Source: Promicromonospora sp. Populi
GTDB lineage: Bacteria > Actinomycetota > Actinomycetes > Actinomycetales > Cellulomonadaceae
DNA: 64,000 nt
Direction: 5' to 3'
Assembly (NCBI RefSeq): GCF_041081105.1
Contig: NZ_CP163528.1
Location: 3,720,001 to 3,784,000 of the forward strand
The notes beneath the pieces are model-generated. The model saw nothing but the letters and a program-made list of their open reading frames with translations, was not told the DNA's origin and did not search any database. Position 1 is the stretch's first letter; each line of letters starts with the position of its first letter. Shown here piece after piece: positions 22,362 to 31,365 of this stretch. Both the position numbers and the translations under genes were made by a program.

Positions 22362-25340
22362 TTGACCATCACCCACGAGTCCGTCGCCACGCCGGACGGC
22401 GTCGTCGCCCCGCGGTTCCGCCCGCCTGGCGCCTCCAGCGCTGCCGCCGTGTCGCTCGACGGCGAGTGGCGGTTCCGGCTGTTCCCGCACCCCGATACCG
22501 GTGTGGACCGAACGGAGCCCGGCGACGACTGGGACCGGGTGTCCGTGCCCGGGCACTGGCAGCTCGCTGAAGCCCCGAACTCGTGGCCGTACGGCACTCC
22601 CGCGTACACCAACGTGCTCTACCCATTCCCTGTCGAGCCGCCGCACGTGCCCGACGACAACCCGACGGGCGAGTACCGCACGACGCTCCGGCTGCCCGCG
22701 GACTGGCCGGACGGCGGCCGCACCCTGCTGCGCTTCGAGGGTGTGGACTCCTGGTTCCAGGTGGCGCTCGACGGCGAGCTGCTCGCGACGTCGCACGGTT
22801 CGCGCCTTCCCACCGAGGTAGACCTCACCGGCCGTCTGCGGCCGGGGGGCGAGCACCTGCTCGCGATCCGGGTCACCCAGTGGTCGGCCATGTCGTACAT
22901 CGAGGACCAGGACCAGTGGTGGCTGTCGGGCATCTTCCGCAGCGTCTCGCTGGAGCACCGGCCCGACGGCGCCCTCGACGACGTCCGCGTGCACGCGGGC
23001 TACGACCACACGACCAGCGTCGGCACGCTGCGGGTGGACGCCGCGACGGTGGTGGCCGGGCCTGGAGCCGTTGCCGCGCGCGTGGCTGTCCCGGAGCTCG
23101 GCATCGAGGCCGTATCGGGCGAGGAGGTGAGTGTCGCCGTCGAACCCTGGAGTGCCGAGCTGCCGCGGCTGTACGACGTCGTCGTCTCGACCGACACCGA
23201 GACCGTGACGCTTGCGGTCGGCTTCCGCACCGTCTCGATCGAGGACGGGGTATTCCTCGTCAACGGGCGGCCGGTCAAGCTGCGCGGCGTCAACCGGCAC
23301 GAGTTCGACCCGCTGCGCGGCCGCTCCGTGACGCCCGAGCGGATGCTCGAGGACGTGCTGCTCATGAAGCGGCACCACATCAACGCCGTCCGCACGAGCC
23401 ACTACCCGCCGCACCCGCACTTCCTCGACCTGTGCGACGGCTACGGGCTGTACGTCATCGACGAGAACGACCTGGAGACACACGGCTTCGAGGTCGACGG
23501 CTGGGTGGGTAACCCGGTCGACGACCCGGACTGGACCGAGGTGCTCGTCGACCGCGTCACCCGGATGGTGCGCCGCGACAGCCATCACGCGAGCATCATC
23601 ATGTGGTCGCTCGGCAACGAGGCGGGCGTCGGCCGCAACATCTCCGCGATGGCTGACGCCGTCCGGGCGCTCGACCCGAGCCGGCCGATCCACTACGAGG
23701 GCGACTGGTCGAGCGACCACGTCGACGTGTACTCGCGGATGTACGCCTCGACGGAAGAGGTGGAGCTCATCGGCCAGGGCATCGAGCCGCCGTTCGAGCG
23801 CGCCGACGCCGACGCCCGCCGTCGGGCAATGCCGTTCCTTCAGTGCGAGTACGCCCACGCGATGGGCAACGGACCGGGAGGCCTAGCCGACTACGACACG
23901 CTCTTCGACCGCTACCCCCGCCTGCTCGGGGGCTTCGTCTGGGAGTGGATCGACCACGGCCTGACCCGCACCGACGGCGACGGGGTCGAGTTCGCGGCGT
24001 ACGGCGGCGACTTCGGCGAGCGCCTCCACGACGGCACGTTCATCGCCGACGGCCTGCTCCTGCCGGACCGCACACCCTCGCCCGGGCTCGGCGAGCTGGC
24101 CGCGGTGTACTCGCCTATCCGCATCGATGCGGAGCCGGACGGCTCGCTGCTGGTCCGCAACCGCTATGCCTTCCGGGACACGAGCCACGCCGAGCTCCGC
24201 TGGACCCTGCATCGCGGGGCGGACGAGCTCGCGGCGGGCGTCCTCGACCTGGTGCTCGACGCCGGCGCGGAGGCGGTGGTGCGACCGCCGTCGGGCCTGC
24301 AGCTGCCCGAACCGGGCGACGCGCCCGTCTGGTGGACCCTGCGTGCCGTCCAGCAGAAGGCGGACCCGCTGGAGGACACGTGGCTCGAACCCGGCTTCGA
24401 GCTGGGTGCGGGCCAGCTGCTCCTCGTGGAGCGGGGGTCGCTCCCGGCCCCTGCGGGCCGGGTGACCACCGAGGCCGACGGCGGGTTCGTCGCCGGTCCG
24501 GCTCGATTCGACGGCCGCGGCCACCTGCGCGAGCTCGCCGGTCGCGCGGTCCACGACTTCCGGGTGGACGCTTGGCGGGCACCGACCGACAACGACGTCC
24601 GGCCCGGCGAGGGACAGGAGAAGTCCGACGCGCAGGTCTGGTACCGGGCGGGCCTGACCCTGCTCGGCGAGCGCATCGCCGGCGTCGACGTCGGCGAGGA
24701 CGGGGCGCTGGAGGTCGCCGCGCGCGTCGCGGGCCCGGCCATCCGCACGGGCTTCGCCACGCGCTACCGCTGGCAGCCGGTCACGGACGCGCCCGACGCC
24801 GTGGACCTGCTCCTCGACATCCGCCCAGAGGGGCCGACGCCGCAGAGCGTCGCGCGCCTGGGCCTGGTGCTCGCCCTGGACGAGCCCCGCGCCGCGGACG
24901 CAGGCGTGCGCTGGACCGGTCTGGGCCCGGACGAGTCGTACGCGGACTCGAAGCAGGCGGCCCTCGGCGGTGCGTGGCAGCACACCGTCGCCGACTGGCA
25001 GACCCGGTACACCCACCCGCAGGAGAACGGCGCACGGCGCGGGGTGACGAGCGCCGCGCTGTCCTTCGCCGACGGCTCTGGCCTGCGGATCGACGCCGGG
25101 GAGGTGTTGATCGGCGGCCGCCAGCAGGCCGGGTTCGAGCTGTCACTGCGCCCGTGGTCCGACGAGGCGCTGGACCGCGCGGCCCATCCGCACGAGCTGG
25201 TGCCGGACGGCCGGCTGTGGCTGCACCTCGACGCCGCCCAGCACGGCGTCGGCAGCGCCGCCTGTGGTCCGGGCGTCCTGCCGAACGCACAGCTGCACGC
25301 CGCACCCGTCCGGATGCGGCTGCGCTTCACCGCACTCTGA
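22362..25340 (+). CDS. lacZ: Beta-galactosidase, GH2 LacZ type
   Basis: A 992-residue enzyme close to E. coli LacZ in length and domain order: jelly-roll sugar-binding domain (about 25-200, VSVPGHWQLAEAPNSWPYGT), an Ig-like domain, the TIM barrel (about 310-600), and the beta-galactosidase small-chain domain (about 720-990). The acid/base Glu lies in WSLGNEAGVG and the nucleophile Glu in FLQCEYAHAMGNG; HHINAVRTSHYPPHPHFLDL and RAPTDNDVRPG are LacZ signatures. No signal peptide, so it acts inside the cell on lactose or plant-derived galactosides. The start is a TTG preceded by GGAGGAG. No permease or lac-type repressor is adjacent. It is followed by uxuA, 60 bases on. Confidence 0.96.
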   Translation: MTITHESVATPDGVVAPRFRPPGASSAAAVSLDGEWRFRLFPHPDTGVDRTEPGDDWDRVSVPGHWQLAEAPNSWPYGTPAYTNVLYPFPVEPPHVPDDNPTGEYRTTLRLPADWPDGGRTLLRFEGVDSWFQVALDGELLATSHGSRLPTEVDLTGRLRPGGEHLLAIRVTQWSAMSYIEDQDQWWLSGIFRSVSLEHRPDGALDDVRVHAGYDHTTSVGTLRVDAATVVAGPGAVAARVAVPELGIEAVSGEEVSVAVEPWSAELPRLYDVVVSTDTETVTLAVGFRTVSIEDGVFLVNGRPVKLRGVNRHEFDPLRGRSVTPERMLEDVLLMKRHHINAVRTSHYPPHPHFLDLCDGYGLYVIDENDLETHGFEVDGWVGNPVDDPDWTEVLVDRVTRMVRRDSHHASIIMWSLGNEAGVGRNISAMADAVRALDPSRPIHYEGDWSSDHVDVYSRMYASTEEVELIGQGIEPPFERADADARRRAMPFLQCEYAHAMGNGPGGLADYDTLFDRYPRLLGGFVWEWIDHGLTRTDGDGVEFAAYGGDFGERLHDGTFIADGLLLPDRTPSPGLGELAAVYSPIRIDAEPDGSLLVRNRYAFRDTSHAELRWTLHRGADELAAGVLDLVLDAGAEAVVRPPSGLQLPEPGDAPVWWTLRAVQQKADPLEDTWLEPGFELGAGQLLLVERGSLPAPAGRVTTEADGGFVAGPARFDGRGHLRELAGRAVHDFRVDAWRAPTDNDVRPGEGQEKSDAQVWYRAGLTLLGERIAGVDVGEDGALEVAARVAGPAIRTGFATRYRWQPVTDAPDAVDLLLDIRPEGPTPQSVARLGLVLALDEPRAADAGVRWTGLGPDESYADSKQAALGGAWQHTVADWQTRYTHPQENGARRGVTSAALSFADGSGLRIDAGEVLIGGRQQAGFELSLRPWSDEALDRAAHPHELVPDGRLWLHLDAAQHGVGSAACGPGVLPNAQLHAAPVRMRLRFTAL

Positions 25341-25400
25341 GTGCTGGACCGGCCTGAGGTATAGAAGCACGATCGAACAAGGACGATGGAGGAGAACGCC

Positions 25401-26522
25401 GTGAAGATGGGCTTCCGCTGGTACGGCGAGGGCAACGACACCGTGACGCTGGATCACGTGCGCCAGATCCCTGGTGTGGAGACCATCGTGTGGAGCCTGC
25501 ATCACAAGCAGGCCGGCGAGGTGTGGGAGCAGGCGGAGATCGACGCCGAGATCGCGCTGATCACCAGCCTGTCCGACGAGGCGCGGGCTCGTGGCATCAC
25601 GCGGACGTTCGACGCCGAGGTGGTCGAGTCGGTCAACGTGCACGAGTCGATCAAGCTCGGCCGGACCGTGCTCGGGCTCAGCCGGGACGAGGCGATCGAG
25701 AACTACATCACGACGATCCGCCGCCTCGGCCACGCCGGCGTGAAGGTGGTCTGCTACAACTTCATGCCCGTCTTCGACTGGCTGCGCACCGACCTGTGGC
25801 ACCCGCTGCCCGACGGCTCGACAGCGCTGTACTACGAGAAGGCAGTGGTCGACCAGATGTCGCCCGAGAGCCTCATCGCCGACATGGAGAAGAACACGCA
25901 CGGGCTCACCCTCCCGGGCTGGGAGCCCGAACGGCTGGCGAGCTTCCAGGAGCTCAACGCCGCGTACGAGGGCGTCACCCACGACGACATGTACACGAAC
26001 TACAAGTACTTCCTCGACGCGGTGATCCCCACGTGCGAGGAGGTCGACGTGAAGCTCGGTGTGCACCCGGACGACCCGCCGTTCGACGTCTTCGGGTGGC
26101 CGCGCGTGGTCTCGTCCAAGGAGGGCCTGGCCCGGGTGCTCGACCTCAATCCGAGTCCGTACAACGGCCTGACGCTGTGCCTGGGCAGCTTCTCCGCCAA
26201 CCCGGAGCACGACGCCGTCGACGCCGTCCGCACGTTCATGGACCGCATCCACTTCACGCACGTGCGGAACATCAAGCACTTCGACAACGGCGACTTCACC
26301 GAGGTCGGGCACCGGGCGTCCGAGGGCAGCGTCGACACGACGGGGATCATGCGGGCCTACGCCGAGGCGGACTACCAGGGCTACGTGCGCCCCGACCACG
26401 GCAGGCATCTCTGGGACGAGAACACCACCAACAAGCCGCGCCCCGGATACGGCCTCTACGACCGGGCCCTCGGCATCCAGTACCTGCTTGGCGCATGGGA
26501 CGCGTTCCGCTACCAGGGGTGA
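25401..26522 (+). CDS. uxuA: Mannonate dehydratase
   Basis: A 373-residue enzyme that converts D-mannonate to 2-keto-3-deoxygluconate in glucuronate breakdown. Family features: KMGFRWYGEGNDTVTLDHVR at the start, VVCYNFMPVFDWLRTDL, VKLGVHPDDPPFDVFGWPRV (metal-binding His), LTLCLGSFSANPEHD (metal-binding Cys), HFTHVRNIKHFDNGDF, and YVRPDHGRHLWDE (metal-binding Asp-His). GTG 25401 is chosen because GGAGGAG lies six bases before it; ATG 25386 precedes the Shine-Dalgarno. The gene directly follows lacZ on the same strand and may share its transcript. Other uxu genes are not present in the window. Confidence 0.95.
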   Translation: MKMGFRWYGEGNDTVTLDHVRQIPGVETIVWSLHHKQAGEVWEQAEIDAEIALITSLSDEARARGITRTFDAEVVESVNVHESIKLGRTVLGLSRDEAIENYITTIRRLGHAGVKVVCYNFMPVFDWLRTDLWHPLPDGSTALYYEKAVVDQMSPESLIADMEKNTHGLTLPGWEPERLASFQELNAAYEGVTHDDMYTNYKYFLDAVIPTCEEVDVKLGVHPDDPPFDVFGWPRVVSSKEGLARVLDLNPSPYNGLTLCLGSFSANPEHDAVDAVRTFMDRIHFTHVRNIKHFDNGDFTEVGHRASEGSVDTTGIMRAYAEADYQGYVRPDHGRHLWDENTTNKPRPGYGLYDRALGIQYLLGAWDAFRYQG

Positions 26523-26577
26523 CGCGCCACGGGGGCGATTGCTGGCCCGGCGTCGTCGGCGCTGACATGATGCGGCA

Positions 26578-27738
26578 ATGCTCAGCAGCGAGAATGCGCG
26601 GCCCGACGGCGCCACCGGGTCCCCGGCCGGTGTGATCCCGGAGCCGGCCCTCACGCAGCTCGCTGCCGATGCCGGGCCGGAGTACGCCACCTGGGGGCAG
26701 CGCGTCGTCGCGGCGGTCCTGGACAACGCGATCCTGGCCGGCGTCACCTGGCTGGTGCTCGGCAGCGGGACGATCTTGCCCACGCTGACGCTCGGGCTCG
26801 GTGGGACAGGTGGGACCGGTGTGTTCGTCAGGGCTGGCGACGGGAGCCCGGCGCTGGAGCCGCTCGACCTGGTGCCGATCGGTGTTCTCGTGATCTTCCT
26901 GCTGCTCCAGGCGCTGACCGGCTGGACGCCGGGCAAGCTGGTGACCGGCATCCGGGTGGTGCGCGACGGGTCGGACGGGCAGACCGGCCCGGCCGGGCCG
27001 TGGAGGACGCTGGCGCGCTGGGTCCTGCACCTGCTCGACGCCATCCTGCTGATCGGATACCTGCGGCCGGCCTGGCACGCGAAACGGCAGACGTTCGCTG
27101 ACTCGATCGTCCAAACGGTCGTGGTGCAAGAGGCTCCTGAACTTCCGCGGCGGCCGAGGATCGTCCTGTACTCGGCGGCGCTGGTGGTCTGCGTGCTCGG
27201 GCTCGGGTACGGGTGCGTACCGATCAGCGGCGGCAGCTCGATGTCGGCGTCCGGCGATGCCCTCTGTGAGCTGAATGGTCTGGGGCCGCTCCTGACCACC
27301 GGGCAGATCGCGCCGGGTGGATCGCTGTCGGTCGAGCAGGACCGCCGGATGTGGACGGTCCGGGAGACCCGCACCGTGCAGCCGGGCGCGACAATCTCCT
27401 GGACGAGCGACCCGTCCGTGCGCGACGTCGACTACCGGGTCGAGCTCGACGCCCGGCCGGGATCGGAGGACGGGACGCCGTTGGTCTCCCGCTCCTGGGA
27501 CATCGGAAGCGGCAGCCTCGAATCCTGGTCGGACAACGAGGGGTTCACACACGCCAGGACCATCGCGGCCGACGGGGACACCCACGAGGTGGAGGTCAAC
27601 GTCACCGGCCCGGACGACGCCCTGGCCACCCTCGGCAACGACCTGTGGATCGACGTGCGACTGATCGCCGACGGGGATGTCGTGGCGGCATGCGGCGGCA
27701 CGATGACCTACGGCGACGTGGAGCCCGTGAACTCCTGA
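26578..27738 (+). CDS. RDD-family membrane protein with external C-terminal domain
   Basis: A 386-residue protein. The RDD domain (about 38-185) begins TWGQRVVAAVLDNAILAGV, the R...D...D pattern that names the family, and includes GWTPGKLVTGIRVVRDG. A further hydrophobic helix (about 195-215, YSAALVVCVLGLGYGC) precedes a roughly 170-residue domain rich in beta strands (ATISWTSDPSVRDVDYRVEL). It has two Cys residues that could form a disulfide outside the cell. RDD proteins are thought to be transporters or accessory proteins. The ATG follows CATGAT by about six bases, another leaderless-like start. Confidence 0.8.
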   Translation: MLSSENARPDGATGSPAGVIPEPALTQLAADAGPEYATWGQRVVAAVLDNAILAGVTWLVLGSGTILPTLTLGLGGTGGTGVFVRAGDGSPALEPLDLVPIGVLVIFLLLQALTGWTPGKLVTGIRVVRDGSDGQTGPAGPWRTLARWVLHLLDAILLIGYLRPAWHAKRQTFADSIVQTVVVQEAPELPRRPRIVLYSAALVVCVLGLGYGCVPISGGSSMSASGDALCELNGLGPLLTTGQIAPGGSLSVEQDRRMWTVRETRTVQPGATISWTSDPSVRDVDYRVELDARPGSEDGTPLVSRSWDIGSGSLESWSDNEGFTHARTIAADGDTHEVEVNVTGPDDALATLGNDLWIDVRLIADGDVVAACGGTMTYGDVEPVNS

Positions 27739-27876
27739 CCGCGGGCGGGTGATCTCTGGCTCAAACCGGTCGGCTGCCTTGCGCCCGCGCGCCACGGTGG
27801 GACTCTGATAGGGACTGACGCCCCGCGGCGCGCCCCGTGGTGCGGTCGCCGCCGGTCACAAAGGAGTGAGACCGCG

Positions 27877-28281
27877 ATGGTCACTGTGCGAAGTGTGTAT
27901 CCGAGCTTCTCGGCGAACGACATCGACGCGGCCCGCACGTTCTACGCGGACACGCTGGGACTGCGGGTGACGCCTCTCCCCGAGGGCGGGGGCCTCGTGC
28001 TCCACCTCGACGGCGGCACCTCAGTGTTCGTCTACCCGAAGGACAACCACCAACCAGCGACGTTCACCGTCCTGCACCTCGCGGTCGACGACGTCGATCA
28101 GGTGGTCGACGAGCTCACCGCCAAGGGTGTGACGTTCGAGCGGTACGAAGGGTTCGACCAGGACGAGAAGGGCATCGCGCGCGGCTTCATGGAGGGCGGC
28201 GACGGCGCCTGGTTCACCGACCCGGCAGGCAACGTCGTCGGGCTCACGGACGGTGAGGGGATGCAGAAGCTCCTCGGCTAA
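27877..28281 (+). CDS. VOC-superfamily protein (glyoxalase-like)
   Basis: A 134-residue single-domain VOC protein: VRSVYPSFSANDIDAARTFY, ADTLGLRVTPLPEGGG, FTVLHLAVDDVDQVVDELTA, and the ending GAWFTDPAGNVVGLTDG typical of the glyoxalase/bleomycin-resistance fold. It has a metal-site-like His in the third strand (LHLAV) and acidic residues near FMEGGD, but I cannot assign a substrate. Length is standard for the family. ATG 27877 follows AAAGGAGTGA at a good spacing. It is a monocistronic gene convergent with the SDR gene; no terminator hairpin is obvious between them. Confidence 0.85.
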   Translation: MVTVRSVYPSFSANDIDAARTFYADTLGLRVTPLPEGGGLVLHLDGGTSVFVYPKDNHQPATFTVLHLAVDDVDQVVDELTAKGVTFERYEGFDQDEKGIARGFMEGGDGAWFTDPAGNVVGLTDGEGMQKLLG

Positions 28282-28348
28282 CGATGCAGGACCGGGCGAT
28301 CCGCGAGGGTGACGCGCTGAGCTGCGGAGCTGCTGGCCGGGCTGGCGG

Positions 28349-29122
28349 TCAGAACCGGGTGACCATGCCGCCGTCGACGTCGATCGTCTGGCCGGTGATG
28401 TAGGACGCCTGGTCGGAGGCGAGGAACACGACGACGCCCGCCAGCTCCTCCGGGCGCCCCCAGCGCCCGAGGAGGGTGCGCGAGCCGAGCCAGTCCGCCC
28501 AGCCGGGGTCCTCGACCAGGGGGCCGTTCGTCTCGGTCGCAATGCAGCCGGGCGCTACCGCGTTCACGGTGATGCCGTGCGGGCCGAGGTCGGCGGCCAT
28601 CGCGCGGGTCAGGCCCTCGAGGCCGGACTTCGCCGCCGAGTAGGCCACGTCGCCGCGCTTGCCCAGCCGGGCGATGACCGAGCTGACGTTGACGACGCGC
28701 CCTGGCACGCCACGGTCGACCATGCCCTGCGTGATGCCCCGGCTGAGGGCGTAGGCGCCGGTCAGGTCGGTCTCCAGCAGGTTGCGGAAGGCGGACGTGT
28801 CCATGTCCAGCAGCCCGCGCCGATCCCGGGCTCCGACGTTGTTGACCAGGATGTCCACCCGGCCCCCGACGTCCGCCACGATCCGGGCCACCGCCTCCTC
28901 GTCGGCGGCGTCGCCCACACAGGCCTCGACAACCAGGCCTGCGCTGCGCAGGGCGGCGGCCGCGGCGTCCACCGCTCCGGCGCCCCGACCGTTGAGGATC
29001 ACCGCCGCACCGGCCCGGCCCAGGCCACGGGCCATCTCCAGCCCGATGCCCCGCGCCGAGCCGGTGACCAGCGCCGTCCGGCCGGTCAGCGAGAACGCGC
29101 CTGCCGGGTCCGTCGCGTTCAT
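28349..29122 (-). CDS. Short-chain dehydrogenase/reductase (SDR)
   Basis: A 257-residue classical SDR: TGSARGIG (NAD(P)-binding TGxxxGxG), NNVG (structural motif), Ser in VVNVSSVIA, catalytic YSAAK (YxxxK), and the C-terminal PEELAGVVVFLASDQASYIT with ITGQTIDVDGG. It oxidises or reduces an alcohol/ketone; the resemblance is to gluconate-5-dehydrogenase and FabG-like enzymes, and the substrate is not determinable. Its ATG overlaps the TetR stop codon (ATGA), so regulator and enzyme form one translationally coupled operon. The context suggests that the TetR protein responds to the SDR's substrate. Confidence 0.92.
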   Translation of the reverse strand: MNATDPAGAFSLTGRTALVTGSARGIGLEMARGLGRAGAAVILNGRGAGAVDAAAAALRSAGLVVEACVGDAADEEAVARIVADVGGRVDILVNNVGARDRRGLLDMDTSAFRNLLETDLTGAYALSRGITQGMVDRGVPGRVVNVSSVIARLGKRGDVAYSAAKSGLEGLTRAMAADLGPHGITVNAVAPGCIATETNGPLVEDPGWADWLGSRTLLGRWGRPEELAGVVVFLASDQASYITGQTIDVDGGMVTRF

Positions 29123-29718
29123 CGCGGTCGGTCCGTCCCGCGCAGGAGAGTGAGCTGATGCCCGACGGCGGCGGTGACCCGCGCCTCGTCCTGGGTCGCG
29201 AGCAGGTCGAGCAGACCACCGCGGAGTACGGCCAGGGCCAGTGTGCGACGCGCCAGGCCCTCGGCGCTGTCGCGCTCGGTCGCGGGCTGATAGTCGGCCA
29301 GGACGACCAGCCAGTCGTCCACCGTGGCCCGCGCGAATCCGCCCCACGGCCCGTCGGGCTCGACCAGGGATCGTGCGTAGGCCTCGGCCCACAACCGCAG
29401 CAGTGGCCGATGCTCGACGGCGGCCAGCCACGACCAGACCTGCTCGACGGCTCGGGCGAGGCCCGCCGGGGCGCCGTCCGCGCTCCCTTCGAGACCGTCC
29501 AGGACCGTGACCTCGTCGGCACGGGCCCTGCCCAGCAGCGCCTTGATCAGCCCGTCCTTGCTCCCCCACAGGAACAGCAGCACCCGTGGGCTCGAGCCGA
29601 TGGCCGCCGCTAACGGCCGCAGGGACATGTCGGCCAGGCCGTGGGTCAGCGCGTACTCGTACGCTGCCTCCAGCAGCTCGACCTGACGCGCGGATCGGCT
29701 TGTTTCCAACGCTGACAT
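29119..29718 (-). CDS. TetR-family regulator
   Basis: A 199-residue regulator with an N-terminal helix-turn-helix (VELLEAAYEYALTHGLADMS, LRPLAAAIGSSPRVLLFLWG) and a helical ligand-binding C-terminal domain containing many Trp residues (VEQVWSWLAAVE, DDWLVVLADY). ATG 29718 is preceded within six bases by a TACGCT -10-like hexamer, and a near-perfect dyad lies further upstream, so the gene is probably autorepressed and leaderless. Its TGA overlaps the start of the SDR gene. Confidence 0.88.
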   Translation of the reverse strand: MSALETSRSARQVELLEAAYEYALTHGLADMSLRPLAAAIGSSPRVLLFLWGSKDGLIKALLGRARADEVTVLDGLEGSADGAPAGLARAVEQVWSWLAAVEHRPLLRLWAEAYARSLVEPDGPWGGFARATVDDWLVVLADYQPATERDSAEGLARRTLALAVLRGGLLDLLATQDEARVTAAVGHQLTLLRGTDRPR

Positions 29719-29735
29719 GTGGTCAGCGTAGCGGA

Positions 29736-29755
29736 ACTGAAACAGTCGTGTCAGT
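29736..29755. promoter_or_regulatory. Probable TetR operator
   Basis: ACTGAAACAGTCGTGTCAGT: the outer eight bases on each side are complementary at seven positions (ACTGAAAC versus ACTGACAC). It lies 18-37 bases before the TetR start, over the likely -35. The 29719-29896 gap holds nothing else beyond promoters. Confidence 0.55.
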
Positions 29756-29896
29756 AGAGTCGGTCGGCGGGGTGGGCCGAGGGTCGGTGCGTGTCCGCGC
29801 CCATGTCCTGCGGCAGCCGGCGAATAGTGCGAATGACCTGGTAGTGCGCGAATGTGTACTAGGTCGCGATCCGCGCGGCCCGACGGAGGTGCGCGC

Positions 29897-30712
29897 ATGT
29901 CCCAGAATTCCTCTCCCCCTGGCGCCGACGCCGCGCGGCGTGCCCACGGGAGTCGCGCCGTGCACGTCCTGGCCCGAGGCGGCTACGTCGCCTCCGGCGT
30001 GCTGCACCTGCTGGTCGCCTGGGTGGCGGTCCAGCTTGCGTTAGGCCGACCCACGGGCGAGGCGGACCAGTCGGGCGCCTTCCGCACGCTCGGCCAGCTG
30101 CCCGGCGGCGAGCTGGCCCTCTGGGCGGTCGCCGTGGGCTTCGCAGCTCTCGCGCTGTGGCAGGTCGGCACGGCGATCCTCGGCGTGCCGAACGCCGAGC
30201 ACCAGGCAGGAGCGCGGGCCAAGAGCGTGGCCAAGGCGGTGCTCTACGGCGTGCTGGCGGGTTCCAGCGTCCGGTACGCACAGGGTGCGGGCGGGGGAGG
30301 CGAGAGCGAGGAGAGCCTGACGGCTGGTGTCCTGAGCATGCCGGGCGGCGCCTGGCTGGTAGGTGCCGTGGGGCTCGTGATCGTCGGAGTCGGTGTCTAC
30401 CACGTCGTCAAGGGCGTCCGAAAGAAGTTCCTGCGCGACCTCACGGGGACTGGCGGGAGCTCCGTCCGGCCGGTGGTGGTACGGCTCGGGCAGGCCGGTT
30501 ACGTCGCCAAGGGGATCGCGCTGGGCGTCGTCGGCGGGCTGGTCCTGACTGCCGCCGTGACAACGGACCCGTCGCAGGCCGGCGGGCTCGACGAGGCGCT
30601 GCACACGATGCGCGACCAGCCGTACGGTCCGGCGCTGCTCCTCGTGGTCGGGCTGGGGATCGCCGCGTTCGGCGGCTACTCCTTCGCGCGCGCCCGGTTC
30701 GCGCGGCTCTGA
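29897..30712 (+). CDS. DUF1206 membrane protein
   Basis: A 271-residue protein with six predicted helices in three repeated pairs. Each repeat opens with a similar phrase: LARGGYVASGVLHLLVAWVA, then AKSVAKAVLYGVLAGSSVRY, then LGQAGYVAKGIALGVVGGLV, the three-fold DUF1206 pattern. Function is unknown; many actinobacteria have one. ATG 29897 follows GGAGG by eight bases. The gene is divergent from the TetR-SDR operon. Confidence 0.88.
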   Translation: MSQNSSPPGADAARRAHGSRAVHVLARGGYVASGVLHLLVAWVAVQLALGRPTGEADQSGAFRTLGQLPGGELALWAVAVGFAALALWQVGTAILGVPNAEHQAGARAKSVAKAVLYGVLAGSSVRYAQGAGGGGESEESLTAGVLSMPGGAWLVGAVGLVIVGVGVYHVVKGVRKKFLRDLTGTGGSSVRPVVVRLGQAGYVAKGIALGVVGGLVLTAAVTTDPSQAGGLDEALHTMRDQPYGPALLLVVGLGIAAFGGYSFARARFARL

Positions 30713-30731
30713 GCCGGCATTCGTCAGCGCC

Positions 30732-31334
30732 CTACGTGTCGTATCCGAGCCCGTCCCACGGTTCGTAGTAGGCGATGAAGTCGCCCGGCTCGATATTGAT
30801 GTAGTAGGTGCCATCCTCGTACCGGTCGACGTTCCAGCCGAAGGTGACGCCATCGACGTCCTGAGTGAACGGCTCGACCTCGATGGGTTCGAGGACGTAG
30901 TCGCCCAGCTCGGCCAGCCGTGCGGCGACAAGATCCTCCGCCCCCGCCCCGCCGGGCTGGCCCGGGGGAAGCCCGTCGGACCGGTCGACGGTGTCTACCC
31001 GGACCTCGTCGAAAGTGCCGTCGGCGTTCCATAGGAAGACCCCGACGTACGCGAAGCCGGAGTCCAGGCTGAACAGCTCCTCGCTGAGGAAGAACTTGCG
31101 GCCGTCCTCGGCGGTGCCTGCGTAGGGCACGTGGTAGTCGTCGGGAACGATGGTGAAGCGCTCGGGTGCCTCTCCTGCGACGGCTTCTTCGTCCGGGCGA
31201 TGCTCCGGCGGCGAGGAACAGCTGGCGGTCACGGCAACCGCTGCCAGACCCGCCAGCACGCGCCGGGCCGCCGTCAGCAGACCGCCGCCGGGGCGCGTCG
31301 CGTATGGGTCGCTGCGACGTGGAGATCGACTCAT
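30732..31334 (-). CDS. Putative lipoprotein
   Basis: A 200-residue secreted protein: basic N-terminus (MSRSPRRSD), hydrophobic segment and lipobox VTASC (Cys at about 41) followed by SSPPEHRPDEE. The mature part is acidic and aromatic-rich (FTIVPDDYHVPYAG, FLSEELFSLDSGFAYVGVFL, TYYINIEPGDFIAYYEPWDG). No family is recognised. ATG 31334 is chosen because it places the charged residues and lipobox correctly; the frame stays open further upstream. It converges on the DUF1206 gene (19-base gap) and lies downstream of the AI-2E permease, whose stop is 31 bases before this start region on the same strand. Confidence 0.68.
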   Translation of the reverse strand: MSRSPRRSDPYATRPGGGLLTAARRVLAGLAAVAVTASCSSPPEHRPDEEAVAGEAPERFTIVPDDYHVPYAGTAEDGRKFFLSEELFSLDSGFAYVGVFLWNADGTFDEVRVDTVDRSDGLPPGQPGGAGAEDLVAARLAELGDYVLEPIEVEPFTQDVDGVTFGWNVDRYEDGTYYINIEPGDFIAYYEPWDGLGYDT

Positions 31335-31365
31335 GACACATGACCTTATGGCCGAGCAGGAAGGT